Assembly (NCBI GenBank): GCA_938014855.1
Contig: CALLQM010000270.1
Coordinates: 1-21,042 of the forward strand
Origin: an uncultured Clostridia bacterium
GTDB lineage: Bacteria; Bacillota; Clostridia; Oscillospirales; Ruminococcaceae
Length of the DNA stretch: 21,042 nt
Reading direction: 5' to 3'
Part shown: in pieces, positions 1-7,190 of the stretch
How positions within the stretch are numbered: the first letter of the stretch is position 1
Layout: the number at the start of each line of letters is the position of its first letter
The notes under the pieces: model-generated
What the model saw: only the letters and a program-made list of their open reading frames with translations
Told to the model about the DNA's origin: nothing
The model's database searches: none
Made by a program: the position numbers and the translations under genes

Positions 1-2
1 AG

Positions 3-626
3 ATTGAACCGCAAAGTTCCAGTCAGCCAATTTTATCTTCCGATGAGCCAAGTAAGGAAGATTCTTCCCAATCAATTTCGGAAGAAATCTTAACATCCAG
101 TTCTCAAATCGAAAATAATATCTCAACTCTACCCGAATATGAACAATATCAAAAATATGTGGAGCCTTTTATGTATGAAATCGGGTGGAAATCTTGGGAT
201 GATCCAATGCAGTTAGACCCCGATGCTTTAGCAGTTTATTATATTAGTTTGGAAGGCATTGGAGAAATTAAGATACCTAGAGATGGTCCGAGGGACAAAG
301 AGTTTGGAAATCCGTTAATGCCCGCAGAAGATGTGGAACAAGCAGTGCAAAAACACTTTGATGTCACAACAGAACATATGAGAAAATCTCAATATTACGA
401 CCCGGACACCAATTGTTATTGGTCGGGAGGAATCGGCAGTACAGCAGATGTTTATGTTGTTGGAACGGAACAAGACAATGATTTGCTTACAATTTATTTT
501 AGAGCTCAAATCAATAGCAGTCTATATAAAGCTGCCTGGGACTGTAAAACTGTCATACAGATTTATGAAGATAATTATAAGTATCTATCATTTGAAAAAA
601 ATCTCATTTATGAAATCGAACCATGA
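3..626 (+). CDS. Probable lipoprotein, C-terminal part (5' end outside window)
   Basis: The frame is open from the left edge (first full codon at base 3) to TGA at 624-626, so the true start lies outside the window. The first ~45 visible residues are a low-complexity stretch rich in Ser, Gln and Glu. Such linkers commonly follow the lipobox of Gram-positive lipoproteins, so I infer an exported, membrane-anchored protein, but the signal peptide is not visible. A GTG at 159 could start a shorter protein, yet the reading frame upstream is continuous and protein-like, so a long partial CDS fits better. The folded part (about 150 residues) has aromatic-rich beta-like segments and no motif I recognise. 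I cannot name a function. It converges on the CHAP gene, with a perfect palindrome between them. The region is visibly more AT-rich than the catabolic operon. Confidence 0.7.
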   Translation: MEPQSSSQPILSSDEPSKEDSSQSISEEILTSSSQIENNISTLPEYEQYQKYVEPFMYEIGWKSWDDPMQLDPDALAVYYISLEGIGEIKIPRDGPRDKEFGNPLMPAEDVEQAVQKHFDVTTEHMRKSQYYDPDTNCYWSGGIGSTADVYVVGTEQDNDLLTIYFRAQINSSLYKAAWDCKTVIQIYEDNYKYLSFEKNLIYEIEP

Positions 627-635
627 TTCAAAGAA

Positions 636-663
636 CAGGCTCCAACAAATTTGTTGGAGCCTG
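636..663. terminator. 28-bp perfect palindrome between convergent genes
   Basis: Bases 636-649 are exactly complementary to 650-663, with no separate loop. It starts 10 bases after the stop of the lipoprotein-like gene and ends 11 bases before the stop of the convergent CHAP gene. This is the expected position of a bidirectional terminator. Neither side has a good T-run, so termination by this hairpin is inferred from position only. Confidence 0.5.
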
Positions 664-674
664 TATCAGGATAA

Positions 675-1004
675 TTAATAAACACAGCCTTTCCAAATCT
701 TATCGTCGTACATTGCTTTAAGTTCTTCAGGCGTTCTGTAAATAATGCGGGTGTTACCATTATAGTCCCAATTTGCTTCATAGCAAGTAAGGTCATGAGT
801 CCGTGAATCAGACGCTGCAATAAATAATGCGTGCCCCCTATCTGTATACTTATTGTTTATCCAAATGGCAATACCAGGTACCCGGATACCGGATGTTGTA
901 TGTTCTGCATTACGCCAAAACTCACCAGGATACCAACCACTGGACGGTGAAGGTTTTCCTGTAACTTCTTTCCATTTCTGTGTTGCATAAGCTAGACATT
1001 CCAT
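675..1004 (-). CDS. Minimal CHAP-domain cysteine hydrolase (109 aa)
   Basis: CHAP domains cleave peptidoglycan cross-bridges or act as amidases with a Cys-His-Glu/Asn triad. The pattern is visible: Cys3 in a short helix-like segment followed by KWKEVTGK, His58 in RGHALFI, and Glu76 in YEANW. The order and spacing fit CHAP. The start is secure: AAAGGAG lies 9 bases before the ATG, and an in-frame TAA lies three codons upstream, so the protein cannot be longer in this frame. It is therefore almost only the catalytic core, with the presumed nucleophile at residue 3, no signal peptide and no cell-wall binding domain. CHAP proteins are usually parts of larger secreted autolysins or phage endolysins. 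This may be a remnant of one, a holin-dependent lysin, or an intracellular enzyme with another substrate. Family assignment is fairly firm, role unknown. Confidence 0.65.
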   Translation of the reverse strand: MECLAYATQKWKEVTGKPSPSSGWYPGEFWRNAEHTTSGIRVPGIAIWINNKYTDRGHALFIAASDSRTHDLTCYEANWDYNGNTRIIYRTPEELKAMYDDKIWKGCVY

Positions 1005-1089
1005 TATATTTTACTCCTTTTTATTTTATTTAAAAGCAATTGTCATTCTGGCCCTCTGCAGCGAACCGTTGTGATTTTTGCTTCTAATT

Positions 1090-1120
1090 ACTATAAAGAG
1101 AAAAGAATCGGATTTGTAAA
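1090..1120 (-). promoter_or_regulatory. Possible promoter of the CHAP gene
   Basis: On the minus strand, TTTACA (1120-1115) and TATAGT (1095-1090) are separated by 19 bases; shifting the -35 by one base to TTACAA gives 18. It lies about 85 bases upstream of the CHAP start. The spacing is longer than ideal, so this is tentative. The rest of 1005-1139 is AT-rich with no other signal that I see. Confidence 0.35.
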
Positions 1121-1139
1121 CTCAATTTAATTTATAAAT

Positions 1140-1169
1140 AAAAGAGCCGTACATAAAGGCGGCTCTTTT
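1140..1169. terminator. Stem-loop with T-run, terminator-like
   Basis: AAAAGAGCCG (1140-1149) pairs with CGGCTCTTTT (1160-1169) around a 10-base loop. The T-run makes it terminator-like; on the minus strand the run is longer (TTTTATTTAT). It lies between the divergently transcribed CHAP and YcxB-like genes, so it does not close a gene seen here. It may insulate the two promoters or be left from a lost gene. Confidence 0.55.
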
Positions 1170-1191
1170 GAATACCAATGAAAGTAATTTC

Positions 1192-1220
1192 TTTACACAC
1201 GGCCTAAAATTTTCTATACT
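1192..1220 (+). promoter_or_regulatory. Promoter of the YcxB-like gene
   Basis: TTTACA (1192-1197), a 17-base spacer and TATACT (1215-1220) make a strong sigma-A-type promoter. Transcription should begin near 1227, which rules out any translation start before that and supports the TTG start at 1252. Confidence 0.75.
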
Positions 1221-1251
1221 ATACTACGAATCCAATTTAGGGGGTGTTTTT

Positions 1252-1812
1252 TTGGCGGAACATTACAATGCCGAAATCCAATATGACGAACAAGCGGTAC
1301 GTACGCTTGCCAATATGCAATACCGTGTATTTGGTGGAAAAATTCGTATCGCAGTAATCGCGGTCTGCTGTGTTTTTCTCGCGATAGGGGTGCTGGGAAA
1401 TCTGAGTACTGCCTGGCGTATCTTTTTCCTGATGCTTGGCTGTATCCCAATTCCCAGCATCAATCTGCCCGCAAAGATAGTGGCCGAGCGGGTGATCAAA
1501 CAGTTTAACGGGCATTTACCATCGATGTCCTACGATTTTGGAGAGGCGTCTTTCCATGTCGAAACGGAGCAAGGCAGTCAGGATGTACGGTACAGTGACG
1601 TTTTTCGGCTAATTGAGGACGACCATTCCTTATTTATCCTGATGCAAAACAAATCTGCCTATCTGCTGAATCGGGACGGAAATTTTGCGGACATCAAAAA
1701 ACGATTGTCCCAATGTACCGGATTCGGCTGGGTTTCGCCGCGGAAATTTACGCAGGTTTCCTTGCGTACGCTAGTTCAGGATTTCCGGGCGACCCGGATG
1801 CGTTCTAAATAA
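1252..1812 (+). CDS. YcxB-like membrane protein (186 aa)
   Basis: I place the start at TTG 1252, preceded by AGGGGGTG (1239-1246) and lying just downstream of a strong promoter; the frame is open further upstream to 1168, but that part precedes the transcription start. The protein begins with a short cytoplasmic segment, then two hydrophobic segments at about residues 31-49 and 54-72, then a soluble ~110-residue domain. This arrangement, and a C-terminal part rich in beta-like segments with a phenylalanine/leucine-rich core (DHSLFILMQNKSAYLLNR), matches the YcxB-like family of Firmicutes (two TM helices plus a PH-like domain). The biochemical role of that family is not known to me. It is probably monocistronic. 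The tail is basic (KFTQVSLRTLVQDFRATRMRSK region). Confidence 0.65.
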   Translation: MAEHYNAEIQYDEQAVRTLANMQYRVFGGKIRIAVIAVCCVFLAIGVLGNLSTAWRIFFLMLGCIPIPSINLPAKIVAERVIKQFNGHLPSMSYDFGEASFHVETEQGSQDVRYSDVFRLIEDDHSLFILMQNKSAYLLNRDGNFADIKKRLSQCTGFGWVSPRKFTQVSLRTLVQDFRATRMRSK

Positions 1813-1914
1813 AAACAAGATGGATGGGAAACGAAGCCAAAAATAGCGCAGAAATTCTGCTGATTGTATGTTTGTTTACTAAAATTTCTGCTTATGTTTT
1901 GGAAATATTGACTA

Positions 1915-1943
1915 TTGAAAACCGAAAAACGTTTTGTTATGAT
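1915..1943 (+). promoter_or_regulatory. Promoter of the LacI-family gene
   Basis: TTGAAA (1915-1920), a 17-base spacer and TATGAT (1938-1943). An operator-like palindrome fills the spacer and a second lies just after the expected transcription start (~1950). This indicates that the regulator represses its own gene. Confidence 0.75.
1925..1936. promoter_or_regulatory. Operator O1 (imperfect) in the lacI-type promoter
   Basis: The core AAAACGTTTT (1926-1935) is palindromic with the central CG typical of LacI-family operators. It differs from the other three copies at both outer bases (A and G instead of G and C). It occupies the -35/-10 spacer, where a bound repressor would exclude RNA polymerase. 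Confidence 0.65.
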
Positions 1944-1952
1944 TATATCAAT

Positions 1953-1964
1953 GAAAACGTTTTC
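1953..1964. promoter_or_regulatory. Operator O2 near the lacI-type transcription start
   Basis: GAAAACGTTTTC is a perfect 12-bp palindrome centred 28 bp downstream of O1. It is identical to the core of the two sites before the dehydrogenase operon at 3152 and 3201, which links regulator and operon. Confidence 0.75.
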
Positions 1965-1994
1965 TCAAATTACAAAAGTTCAGAAGGGCGTCCT

Positions 1995-3020
1995 ATGTTA
2001 ACAATTCGTGATGTAGCGCGTATAGCAAATGTATCAATCAGCACGGTTTCGCGCGTGATGAACAATACCGCTCCAGTGGAGGAAGAAACTAGACAGCGTG
2101 TAATAGATGCCGTGCGCAGAACGGGATATAAAGCAAATACAATTGCGAAAGCTTTAAAAAGCGGGCGTACGAACACAATTGCTTTTGTCATTCCAAACCT
2201 TGAAAATATGATTTATCCTTCTCTTGCCACCGCCGTAGAGAATGAAGCGCAGAAATATGGCTATTTTGTGCTGTTCTGCAACACGCAGGAGAACCAAGCG
2301 AAAGCAGAAGGGTATATCGAGAAGCTCAAAAGAGACTTTGTAGATGGGTTTCTTTTTTCCACGGCACTGGCTGGTGACGAAAGCACCGAAATCCAGAAGC
2401 TGAGGGAAGAAGGTGTTCCCACGGTCTGCTTAATGCGTGAAACCGGAGATCCACGCGATTCGGTCGTTTCAGCCAATTTAGAGGGAGGCTACCTTGCCAC
2501 CAAGTATCTGCTGGAAAGAGGATTCCGTGAGATTGCCGCCGTATGCGGGCGCCATAACATGGCTCTGTACGAGCAGCGGTTGGCAGGCTACAAAAAGGCT
2601 TTGGAGGAATTCAACATTCCGTTTGATCCACTCCTTTGCCTGCAAGGCGTTAAGGACGGGCAGGAGAACGGTTCCGAATGTATCTTATCCTACCATAAAC
2701 AATATGGGCGGATTCCAGAATCAATCTTCGCACTAAGCGACCCGCTTGCCTTTGATGTGATGATTACGTTGAATCGGTTGGGCTATTCCATCCCGCATGA
2801 TGTGTCGGTTATTGGATTTGATAACGTTCCATTTGCGGAAAACTATTACTTGACCACGGTTGAGCAGAAACTTTATGAAATGGCGCGTGCCGCAACCAGA
2901 CAGCTGATTGCAATCATTGAAAAGCGCGAGATGCCCAACCAGCCCCAACAGGTTTTCCCCGTCAGGGTGGTGGAACGGCAGTCGGTTCGCTTTGCAGACG
3001 GCAAAGAAAAAATGAAATAA
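1995..3020 (+). CDS. LacI-family transcriptional regulator (341 aa)
   Basis: A sugar- or acid-responsive repressor of the LacI/PurR type. The start is ATG 1995, with AAGGG at 1984-1988; the open frame extends back to 1824, but that part covers the promoter and operators, so it is not translated. Residues 3-22 (TIRDVARIANVSISTVSRVM) form the helix-turn-helix, residues ~45-57 hold the hinge-helix pattern (YKANTIAKALKSG), and ~60-335 form the periplasmic-binding-protein-like effector domain (start TNTIAFVIPNLEN; later VSVIGFDNVPFAENYYLTTV). Length is typical for the family. It sits directly upstream of the catabolic operon in the same direction, and palindromes of one type lie before both. I infer local, autoregulated repression relieved by the transported substrate or an intermediate. 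The effector cannot be predicted. Confidence 0.93.
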   Translation: MLTIRDVARIANVSISTVSRVMNNTAPVEEETRQRVIDAVRRTGYKANTIAKALKSGRTNTIAFVIPNLENMIYPSLATAVENEAQKYGYFVLFCNTQENQAKAEGYIEKLKRDFVDGFLFSTALAGDESTEIQKLREEGVPTVCLMRETGDPRDSVVSANLEGGYLATKYLLERGFREIAAVCGRHNMALYEQRLAGYKKALEEFNIPFDPLLCLQGVKDGQENGSECILSYHKQYGRIPESIFALSDPLAFDVMITLNRLGYSIPHDVSVIGFDNVPFAENYYLTTVEQKLYEMARAATRQLIAIIEKREMPNQPQQVFPVRVVERQSVRFADGKEKMK

Positions 3021-3023
3021 TTT

Positions 3024-3057
3024 CATGTATCATGCGCGCTTTTGCGCGTGATACATG
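3024..3057 (+). terminator. Long stem-loop after the LacI-family gene
   Basis: CATGTATCATGCGC (3024-3037) pairs with GCGCGTGATACATG (3044-3057) with one G-U pair and a six-base loop. It starts four bases after the stop codon. There is no T-run on the + strand, so it may protect the message end or terminate only weakly. Together with the two operators and the promoter it accounts for the 3021-3291 gap. Confidence 0.5.
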
Positions 3058-3151
3058 GCGGATGATAGGTAATGTGGCCGATTTTGGGCTGATGTAGAAG
3101 TAACTTTTAAAATGCTTAGTTTTAGACAGTTATTATTTTTTTGAAAGTTAT

Positions 3152-3163
3152 GAAAACGTTTTC
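3152..3163. promoter_or_regulatory. Operator O3 upstream of the catabolic operon
   Basis: A perfect GAAAACGTTTTC palindrome centred 49 bp upstream of O4. It lies upstream of the likely -35 box, so it may act as an auxiliary site allowing two repressor dimers to bind together. Confidence 0.75.
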
Positions 3164-3189
3164 TTGTGTTATATTGTGATTATATTTTT

Positions 3190-3219
3190 TTGCAAAGTAT
3201 GAAAACGTTTTCATAGTAT
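3190..3219 (+). promoter_or_regulatory. Likely promoter of the catabolic operon
   Basis: TTGCAA (3190-3195), an 18-base spacer and TAGTAT (3214-3219), with O4 filling the spacer. A TATACT at 3228-3233 is another possible -10 but has no good -35. Either way O4 overlaps the polymerase site. The start codon is at 3292, so the leader is about 65 bases. Confidence 0.55.
3198..3215. promoter_or_regulatory. Operator O4, 18-bp perfect palindrome
   Basis: TATGAAAACGTTTTCATA is symmetrical over 18 bp, the longest and probably tightest of the four sites. It lies between the -35 and -10 elements of the operon promoter, the classical position for LacI-type repression. Confidence 0.8.
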
Positions 3220-3291
3220 AAATCATGTATACTAAAAAAGTTCCATCCTTATTTTGTAAGTTTTAAGAATGTAACAGGAGGAGATCAATCT

Positions 3292-4194
3292 ATGGAGCCA
3301 TTCATTGTCAATGCCAAGACGGATCTATATGCGATTCTCGGGGATCCGATTTCTCATTCGATGTCCCCGGTAATCCACAACAATGCCTTTCGGCGTTTCG
3401 GGATGGATAAAGTTTTTTTGGCGATGCGCTGTGACCCCAAACATGTCGACGAGATGATGCGTTCGCTCAAGTTTATGAATCTAAAGGGTTATGTCTTTAC
3501 AATGCCGCTCAAAGAGATGGTATTTTCCTATATGGATGAGGTCAAGGACGAGGCCGAGATTACCGGCGCGATCAACTGCGTCCAGAATGAAAACGGCCGC
3601 TTGATTGGCTACAACACCGACAGCCGCGGCTTTTGGACGGCGGTTGCCTCTCGGAACGTTAAAAACCGGCCGATCAACCGGGTCTTTATCCTTGGAATGG
3701 GCGGATTTGCCAAAGCGGCCGCCGCACAGGCGGCTCTGCAGGGCGTGAAAGAGATTGTCGCAGTCAACCGGATGGAGGAGACCGCATATGTAGAGAGTTT
3801 TCGTGCTTTTGTCAGGCGCCTACAGAAAAAGGCGCCGCAAAGCACGGTGCGTTTGCTCGACTGGGATCCGACTCTTTGGAAAGAAGAACTAGCCGGGGCT
3901 GACGTGGTGGCGAATGCTACGCCGAACGGACTTAACTGTGACGGCGACCTGTACCTGCAGTTTCCATACGAATACGCGAACCCGGAAGCCATCTTTTTTG
4001 ATGCAATCTATACTCCGCTCAAGACCAAATTTCTGGAAAAGGCGCAACAGCTGGGGCATCCAATTTCGGATGGACTGGATCTGCTCTCGCATCAGGGAGT
4101 CTGCTCGTTCAAAATTTGGACCGGCAAAGACGTGGAGCCTGAACAAATGCGGCAGGATGGGCTGCGATTCATCCGGAATCATACTAATTTGTGA
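3292..4194 (+). CDS. Quinate/shikimate dehydrogenase, YdiB/AroE family (300 aa)
   Basis: Catalyses NAD(P)-dependent interconversion of shikimate with 3-dehydroshikimate and/or quinate with 3-dehydroquinate. Visible motifs: substrate-binding SHSMSPVIHN (21-30), GYVFTMPLK with catalytic Lys74, Asn95 in AINCV, catalytic Asp110 in YNTD, nucleotide-binding GMGGFAKAA (135-143), VNR at 158-160 (an Arg that in this family often favours NADP), YTPLKT (240-245) and DGLDLLSHQG (260-269). The C-terminal WTGKD also occurs in E. coli YdiB as I remember it. The usual GxNVT of biosynthetic AroE is GYVFT here. Start ATG 3292 with AGGAGG at 3277-3282. As first gene of a repressor-controlled operon with a transporter it is more likely catabolic than part of the shikimate pathway. 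Whether quinate, shikimate or another cyclitol acid is the substrate is open. Confidence 0.87.
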   Translation: MEPFIVNAKTDLYAILGDPISHSMSPVIHNNAFRRFGMDKVFLAMRCDPKHVDEMMRSLKFMNLKGYVFTMPLKEMVFSYMDEVKDEAEITGAINCVQNENGRLIGYNTDSRGFWTAVASRNVKNRPINRVFILGMGGFAKAAAAQAALQGVKEIVAVNRMEETAYVESFRAFVRRLQKKAPQSTVRLLDWDPTLWKEELAGADVVANATPNGLNCDGDLYLQFPYEYANPEAIFFDAIYTPLKTKFLEKAQQLGHPISDGLDLLSHQGVCSFKIWTGKDVEPEQMRQDGLRFIRNHTNL

Positions 4195-4248
4195 TTTATG
4201 ACTGGTGATGTCATAAAAATAAAAAGTAAGAGAAAAAGGAGAACAAAA

Positions 4249-5301
4249 ATGAAAAAATTACTCGCTCTTATTCTTCCACTTGCACTCACACTTTCGCTCA
4301 CGGCTTGCGGCGGTTCTTCCGCTCCCGCGGCTTCCGAGGCTTCTGACGCTCCGGCAGCTTCCGAGACTTCGGCGGATGCATCCGATAAAGGTGAGGCCGA
4401 ATATGTCCTAAAGCTGGGCGATGTTTTGGCGGAAGACCATCCACATTCCCAGTCTTATTATTGGTTTGCTGACCGAGTTGAGGAACTGACCAACGGCGCT
4501 GTCAAGGTTGAAGTTCATGTCAATTCCTCGCTGGGAAATCAGGCCGACCTGATTGAAGGGCTGCAGCTTGGCACCGTCCAAATTGCGAAATCGATGACAA
4601 CCGGTCTTTCGGTTTACTGCCCCGAAATGCAGATCTTCGACCTGCCTTACATGTTCCAGAGCACCGATCAGTTCTTTAAAGTCATCGACGGCGAAATCGG
4701 CGAACACTATGCCAAAGACGTTCTGGGTACTCAAGATATGATTGGTATCGCTTATTTTTATGCCGGTTCACGCAGTTTCTACACCAATAAGCCGATTGAA
4801 AGCATAAGTGATATCAAGGGCTGGAAGATCCGTGTTCCGGAATCTCCGATTTTCATGGGTCTATGTGATGCTTTCGGATGTGCTGGCACTCCAATGGGCG
4901 TCGGCGAATTATATACCGCACTGCAGACCGGCGTTGTTGACGGTGCTGAGAACGCCCCAATCTTCTACTATCAGCAGAAACACTTTGAAGCGGCTCCTTA
5001 CTTGACGATGACCGAGCATATCATGACCCCCGACATCGTTGTCATGAGCAAGAGCTACCTCGAATCCCTGCCGCAGGAATACCAGGATGCGATTATTCAG
5101 GCTGGTAAAGAAATGATGCAGCAAGAGCGCGAATTGTGGTTCTCGCAGGAAGAGGATGCGATCACTGCTCTGAAAGATGCCGGCGTGACCATCAACGAAG
5201 TGGACAAGACCGAATGGATCGATTCTGCTAAGAAAGTTTGGGACGACTTCCGCGACATCGTTGGTCAGGAGAATATCGATAAGATTCAGGCTCTGGCATA
5301 A
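4249..5301 (+). CDS. dctP: TRAP transporter substrate-binding lipoprotein, DctP family (350 aa)
   Basis: Captures an organic acid outside the membrane and delivers it to the DctQM permease. ATG 4249 follows AGGAG at 4237-4241; the frame is open back to 4198 but without a ribosome site. A signal peptide with lipobox LTAC (Cys20) is followed by a Ser/Ala/Glu-rich tether to about residue 47 and then the DctP domain (VLKLGDVLAEDHPHSQ onward). Arg175 (AGSRSFYTN) and Arg195 (KIRVPES) match the family's conserved arginines, the latter usually forming a salt bridge to the ligand carboxylate. GVVDGAENAP carries the conserved Asn. The ligand is therefore probably a carboxylate. It lies 54 bases after the dehydrogenase and precedes dctQ by 98 bases containing a stem-loop. 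Confidence 0.92.
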   Translation: MKKLLALILPLALTLSLTACGGSSAPAASEASDAPAASETSADASDKGEAEYVLKLGDVLAEDHPHSQSYYWFADRVEELTNGAVKVEVHVNSSLGNQADLIEGLQLGTVQIAKSMTTGLSVYCPEMQIFDLPYMFQSTDQFFKVIDGEIGEHYAKDVLGTQDMIGIAYFYAGSRSFYTNKPIESISDIKGWKIRVPESPIFMGLCDAFGCAGTPMGVGELYTALQTGVVDGAENAPIFYYQQKHFEAAPYLTMTEHIMTPDIVVMSKSYLESLPQEYQDAIIQAGKEMMQQERELWFSQEEDAITALKDAGVTINEVDKTEWIDSAKKVWDDFRDIVGQENIDKIQALA

Positions 5302-5343
5302 GACAGGCGGCATAAAGATCCTGTTTGTTGTAAGGTAAAAAGC

Positions 5344-5370
5344 GCGCTCAGCAGGAACGCTGCTGGGCGC
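5344..5370 (+). promoter_or_regulatory. Stem-loop between dctP and dctQ
   Basis: GCGCTCAGCA (5344-5353) and TGCTGGGCGC (5361-5370) form a 10-bp stem with one G-U pair and a seven-base loop. No T-run follows. Such intercistronic hairpins commonly stabilise the upstream message, giving more binding protein than permease; partial termination is the alternative. Confidence 0.45.
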
Positions 5371-5399
5371 AATCACAATCATAAGTTATGGAGGCAAGT

Positions 5400-5876
5400 A
5401 TGAAGACTTTCTTTTCCGGTTTGCGAAAAGTAGAGACCGCAATGGCAGTCATCTCCATGTCAGCCTTTACCGTGGTCGCTTTTCTGCAGGTTACCTTCCG
5501 TGTATTTCTGCATAACCCGTTGGGTTGGTCGGAGGAGCTGTGCAAATTCTTGTTCATCTGGTGCACCTTTATCGGCGCGATTCTTGTTTCCGCCGACAAT
5601 GCGCACTTCTGTGTGGACTTCTTTGTAACAAAGTGCTCCCCGTTTGTGCAGAAGATTCTCAAATACTTAAGCTTTGTGCTGGTGGCTCTTTTCAGCGTCA
5701 TTTTGATCTATTTCGGCATAAAGCTGATGCTTTCGAACATAAACCGCATCTCACCCGCAATGGGGATTCCAATGTACTATATCTATACGATTTTCCCCAT
5801 TAACGGGATTTTGGTTATTCTGCACCTGATTGAATCAATCTGGAAGGATGCTAAGTCCGCCGGAACGGAGGTCTGA
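5400..5876 (+). CDS. dctQ: TRAP transporter small permease, DctQ family (158 aa)
   Basis: Small membrane subunit that pairs with DctM. I choose ATG 5400 because GGAGG lies at 5390-5394, five bases upstream; the ATG at 5388 would overlap that site and lacks its own. Four hydrophobic segments are visible, at about residues 15-33, 48-65, 85-110 and 120-148, as expected for DctQ. The family signature between the first two segments is present: FRVFLHNPLGWSEELCKF followed by LFIWCTFIGA. The length is normal. The stop lies six bases before the dctM start, so the two are translationally linked. Confidence 0.9.
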   Translation: MKTFFSGLRKVETAMAVISMSAFTVVAFLQVTFRVFLHNPLGWSEELCKFLFIWCTFIGAILVSADNAHFCVDFFVTKCSPFVQKILKYLSFVLVALFSVILIYFGIKLMLSNINRISPAMGIPMYYIYTIFPINGILVILHLIESIWKDAKSAGTEV

Positions 5877-5882
5877 CGCGAT

Positions 5883-7148
5883 ATGGCAGTTGTATTTATT
5901 GTTTTATTTATTATGCTGGTGCTTGGCGTTCCGATTGCTTATGCGATTGGTCTAGCGGCCACCTGGGGTCTGCTTTTTGTGGGAAATGTACCGCTGACGG
6001 TTGTGCCGCAGCGTATGTATACCATGCTGGATACCTTTTCACTGCTGGCGATTCCTTTCTTTATCCTGGCGGGAAACCTGATGGAAAAGGGCGGCATCTC
6101 CAGAAAGCTAATCACCTTTGCAAACACCATCGTCGGACATATCCGCGGCGGCCTTGGCATGGTGGATATTCTCAGCTGCATGCTGTTCGGCGCAATTTCC
6201 GGTTCCGGTTCGGCTGCAAGTGCGGCCATCGGCGGTATCTGTATTCCATCAATGCGTAAGCAGGGTTATGATAAGGAGTTTGCCGGCGCAATTACCGCGG
6301 TTTCCGGACCGCTCGGCATCATCATCCCGCCAAGCGTCGTCATGGTCATCTATGCGACCACCGCAAATGTTTCGGTCGGCTCGATGTTTCTGGCCGGCTA
6401 TCTGCCGGGAATCTTTCTTGGCGTTATGATGATGGCATGTGTCTATGTCATTGCGCAGAAGAAAGGCTATCCTGCCGGACGCCGCGCGACGCTCAAGGAG
6501 TTTTTCGTCGCGCTTAAAGATGCGGTATGGGCGCTTCTCATGATCTTTATTATTATCGGCGGTATCTTTTCTGGCTTTTTCACCGCTACCGAAGCGGCCT
6601 GCGTATCGGTAATCTATGCGATGATTGTCGGTTTCTTTATCTATCATGAACTGCATCTGACCGACCTTAAGGATATCTTTGTCAACAGCGCAATGACTTC
6701 TGCAGGGATCATGTTCTGCGTGGCGACCACCAACATTCTTGCGTGGCTGATGACCAGCGAAAATGTTGCGGCAAAGGTTGGAGCGGCGATGAGTTCGGCC
6801 ATTTCGAGCAAGGTTCTCATGCTGCTTACCATTAACGTCATCTTCCTGATTCTTGGAACCTTTTTGGATTCTACACCTGCAATCATTCTCGCAGTACCGA
6901 TTTTACTGCCGCTGGTGACTCAGTTTGGCGTCGATCCAATCCACTTCGGTATCATCGTTATCGTCAATCTGGCAATTGGCATGAGCACGCCGCCGGTAGG
7001 AATCACCCTGTTTGTGTCCTCCCGTATTTCGGAGACTTCGCTGACCGATATGATTAAGCCGATGCTCCCATTGTGGACGGTTATGATTCTATCACTGCTG
7101 GTGGTCACCTTCTTCCCACCGCTGAGCATGCTGCTGGTCAATTTGTAA
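5883..7148 (+). CDS. dctM: TRAP transporter large permease, DctM family (421 aa)
   Basis: Translocation subunit of the TRAP system, driving solute import with an ion gradient (Na+ in studied cases). Hydrophobic over almost its whole length, with about 11-12 membrane segments. Family features are clear: MLDTFSLLAIPFFILAGNLMEKGG near residues 40-64, the glycine/serine-rich FGAISGSGSAASAAIGG near 101-117, a second conserved region GPLGIIIPPSVVMVIYA, and STPPVGITLFVSS near the end. Length 421 is standard. The ribosome site GGAGGT overlaps the end of dctQ. With dctP and dctQ the transporter is complete, so import is probably functional. Confidence 0.94.
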   Translation: MAVVFIVLFIMLVLGVPIAYAIGLAATWGLLFVGNVPLTVVPQRMYTMLDTFSLLAIPFFILAGNLMEKGGISRKLITFANTIVGHIRGGLGMVDILSCMLFGAISGSGSAASAAIGGICIPSMRKQGYDKEFAGAITAVSGPLGIIIPPSVVMVIYATTANVSVGSMFLAGYLPGIFLGVMMMACVYVIAQKKGYPAGRRATLKEFFVALKDAVWALLMIFIIIGGIFSGFFTATEAACVSVIYAMIVGFFIYHELHLTDLKDIFVNSAMTSAGIMFCVATTNILAWLMTSENVAAKVGAAMSSAISSKVLMLLTINVIFLILGTFLDSTPAIILAVPILLPLVTQFGVDPIHFGIIVIVNLAIGMSTPPVGITLFVSSRISETSLTDMIKPMLPLWTVMILSLLVVTFFPPLSMLLVNL

Positions 7149-7190
7149 AGGAATCAGCGGACAAGAAATAGAGAGGAGAGTGTTCTCTCA

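Noticed and set aside
1168..1251. Upstream extension of the YcxB-like gene to TTG 1168
   Set aside because: It precedes the promoter at 1192-1220 and has no ribosome site; TTG 1252 has AGGGGGTG.
1824..1994. 57-residue N-terminal extension of the LacI-family protein
   Set aside because: It covers the promoter and both operators; LacI proteins begin at the helix-turn-helix, which starts at ATG 1995.
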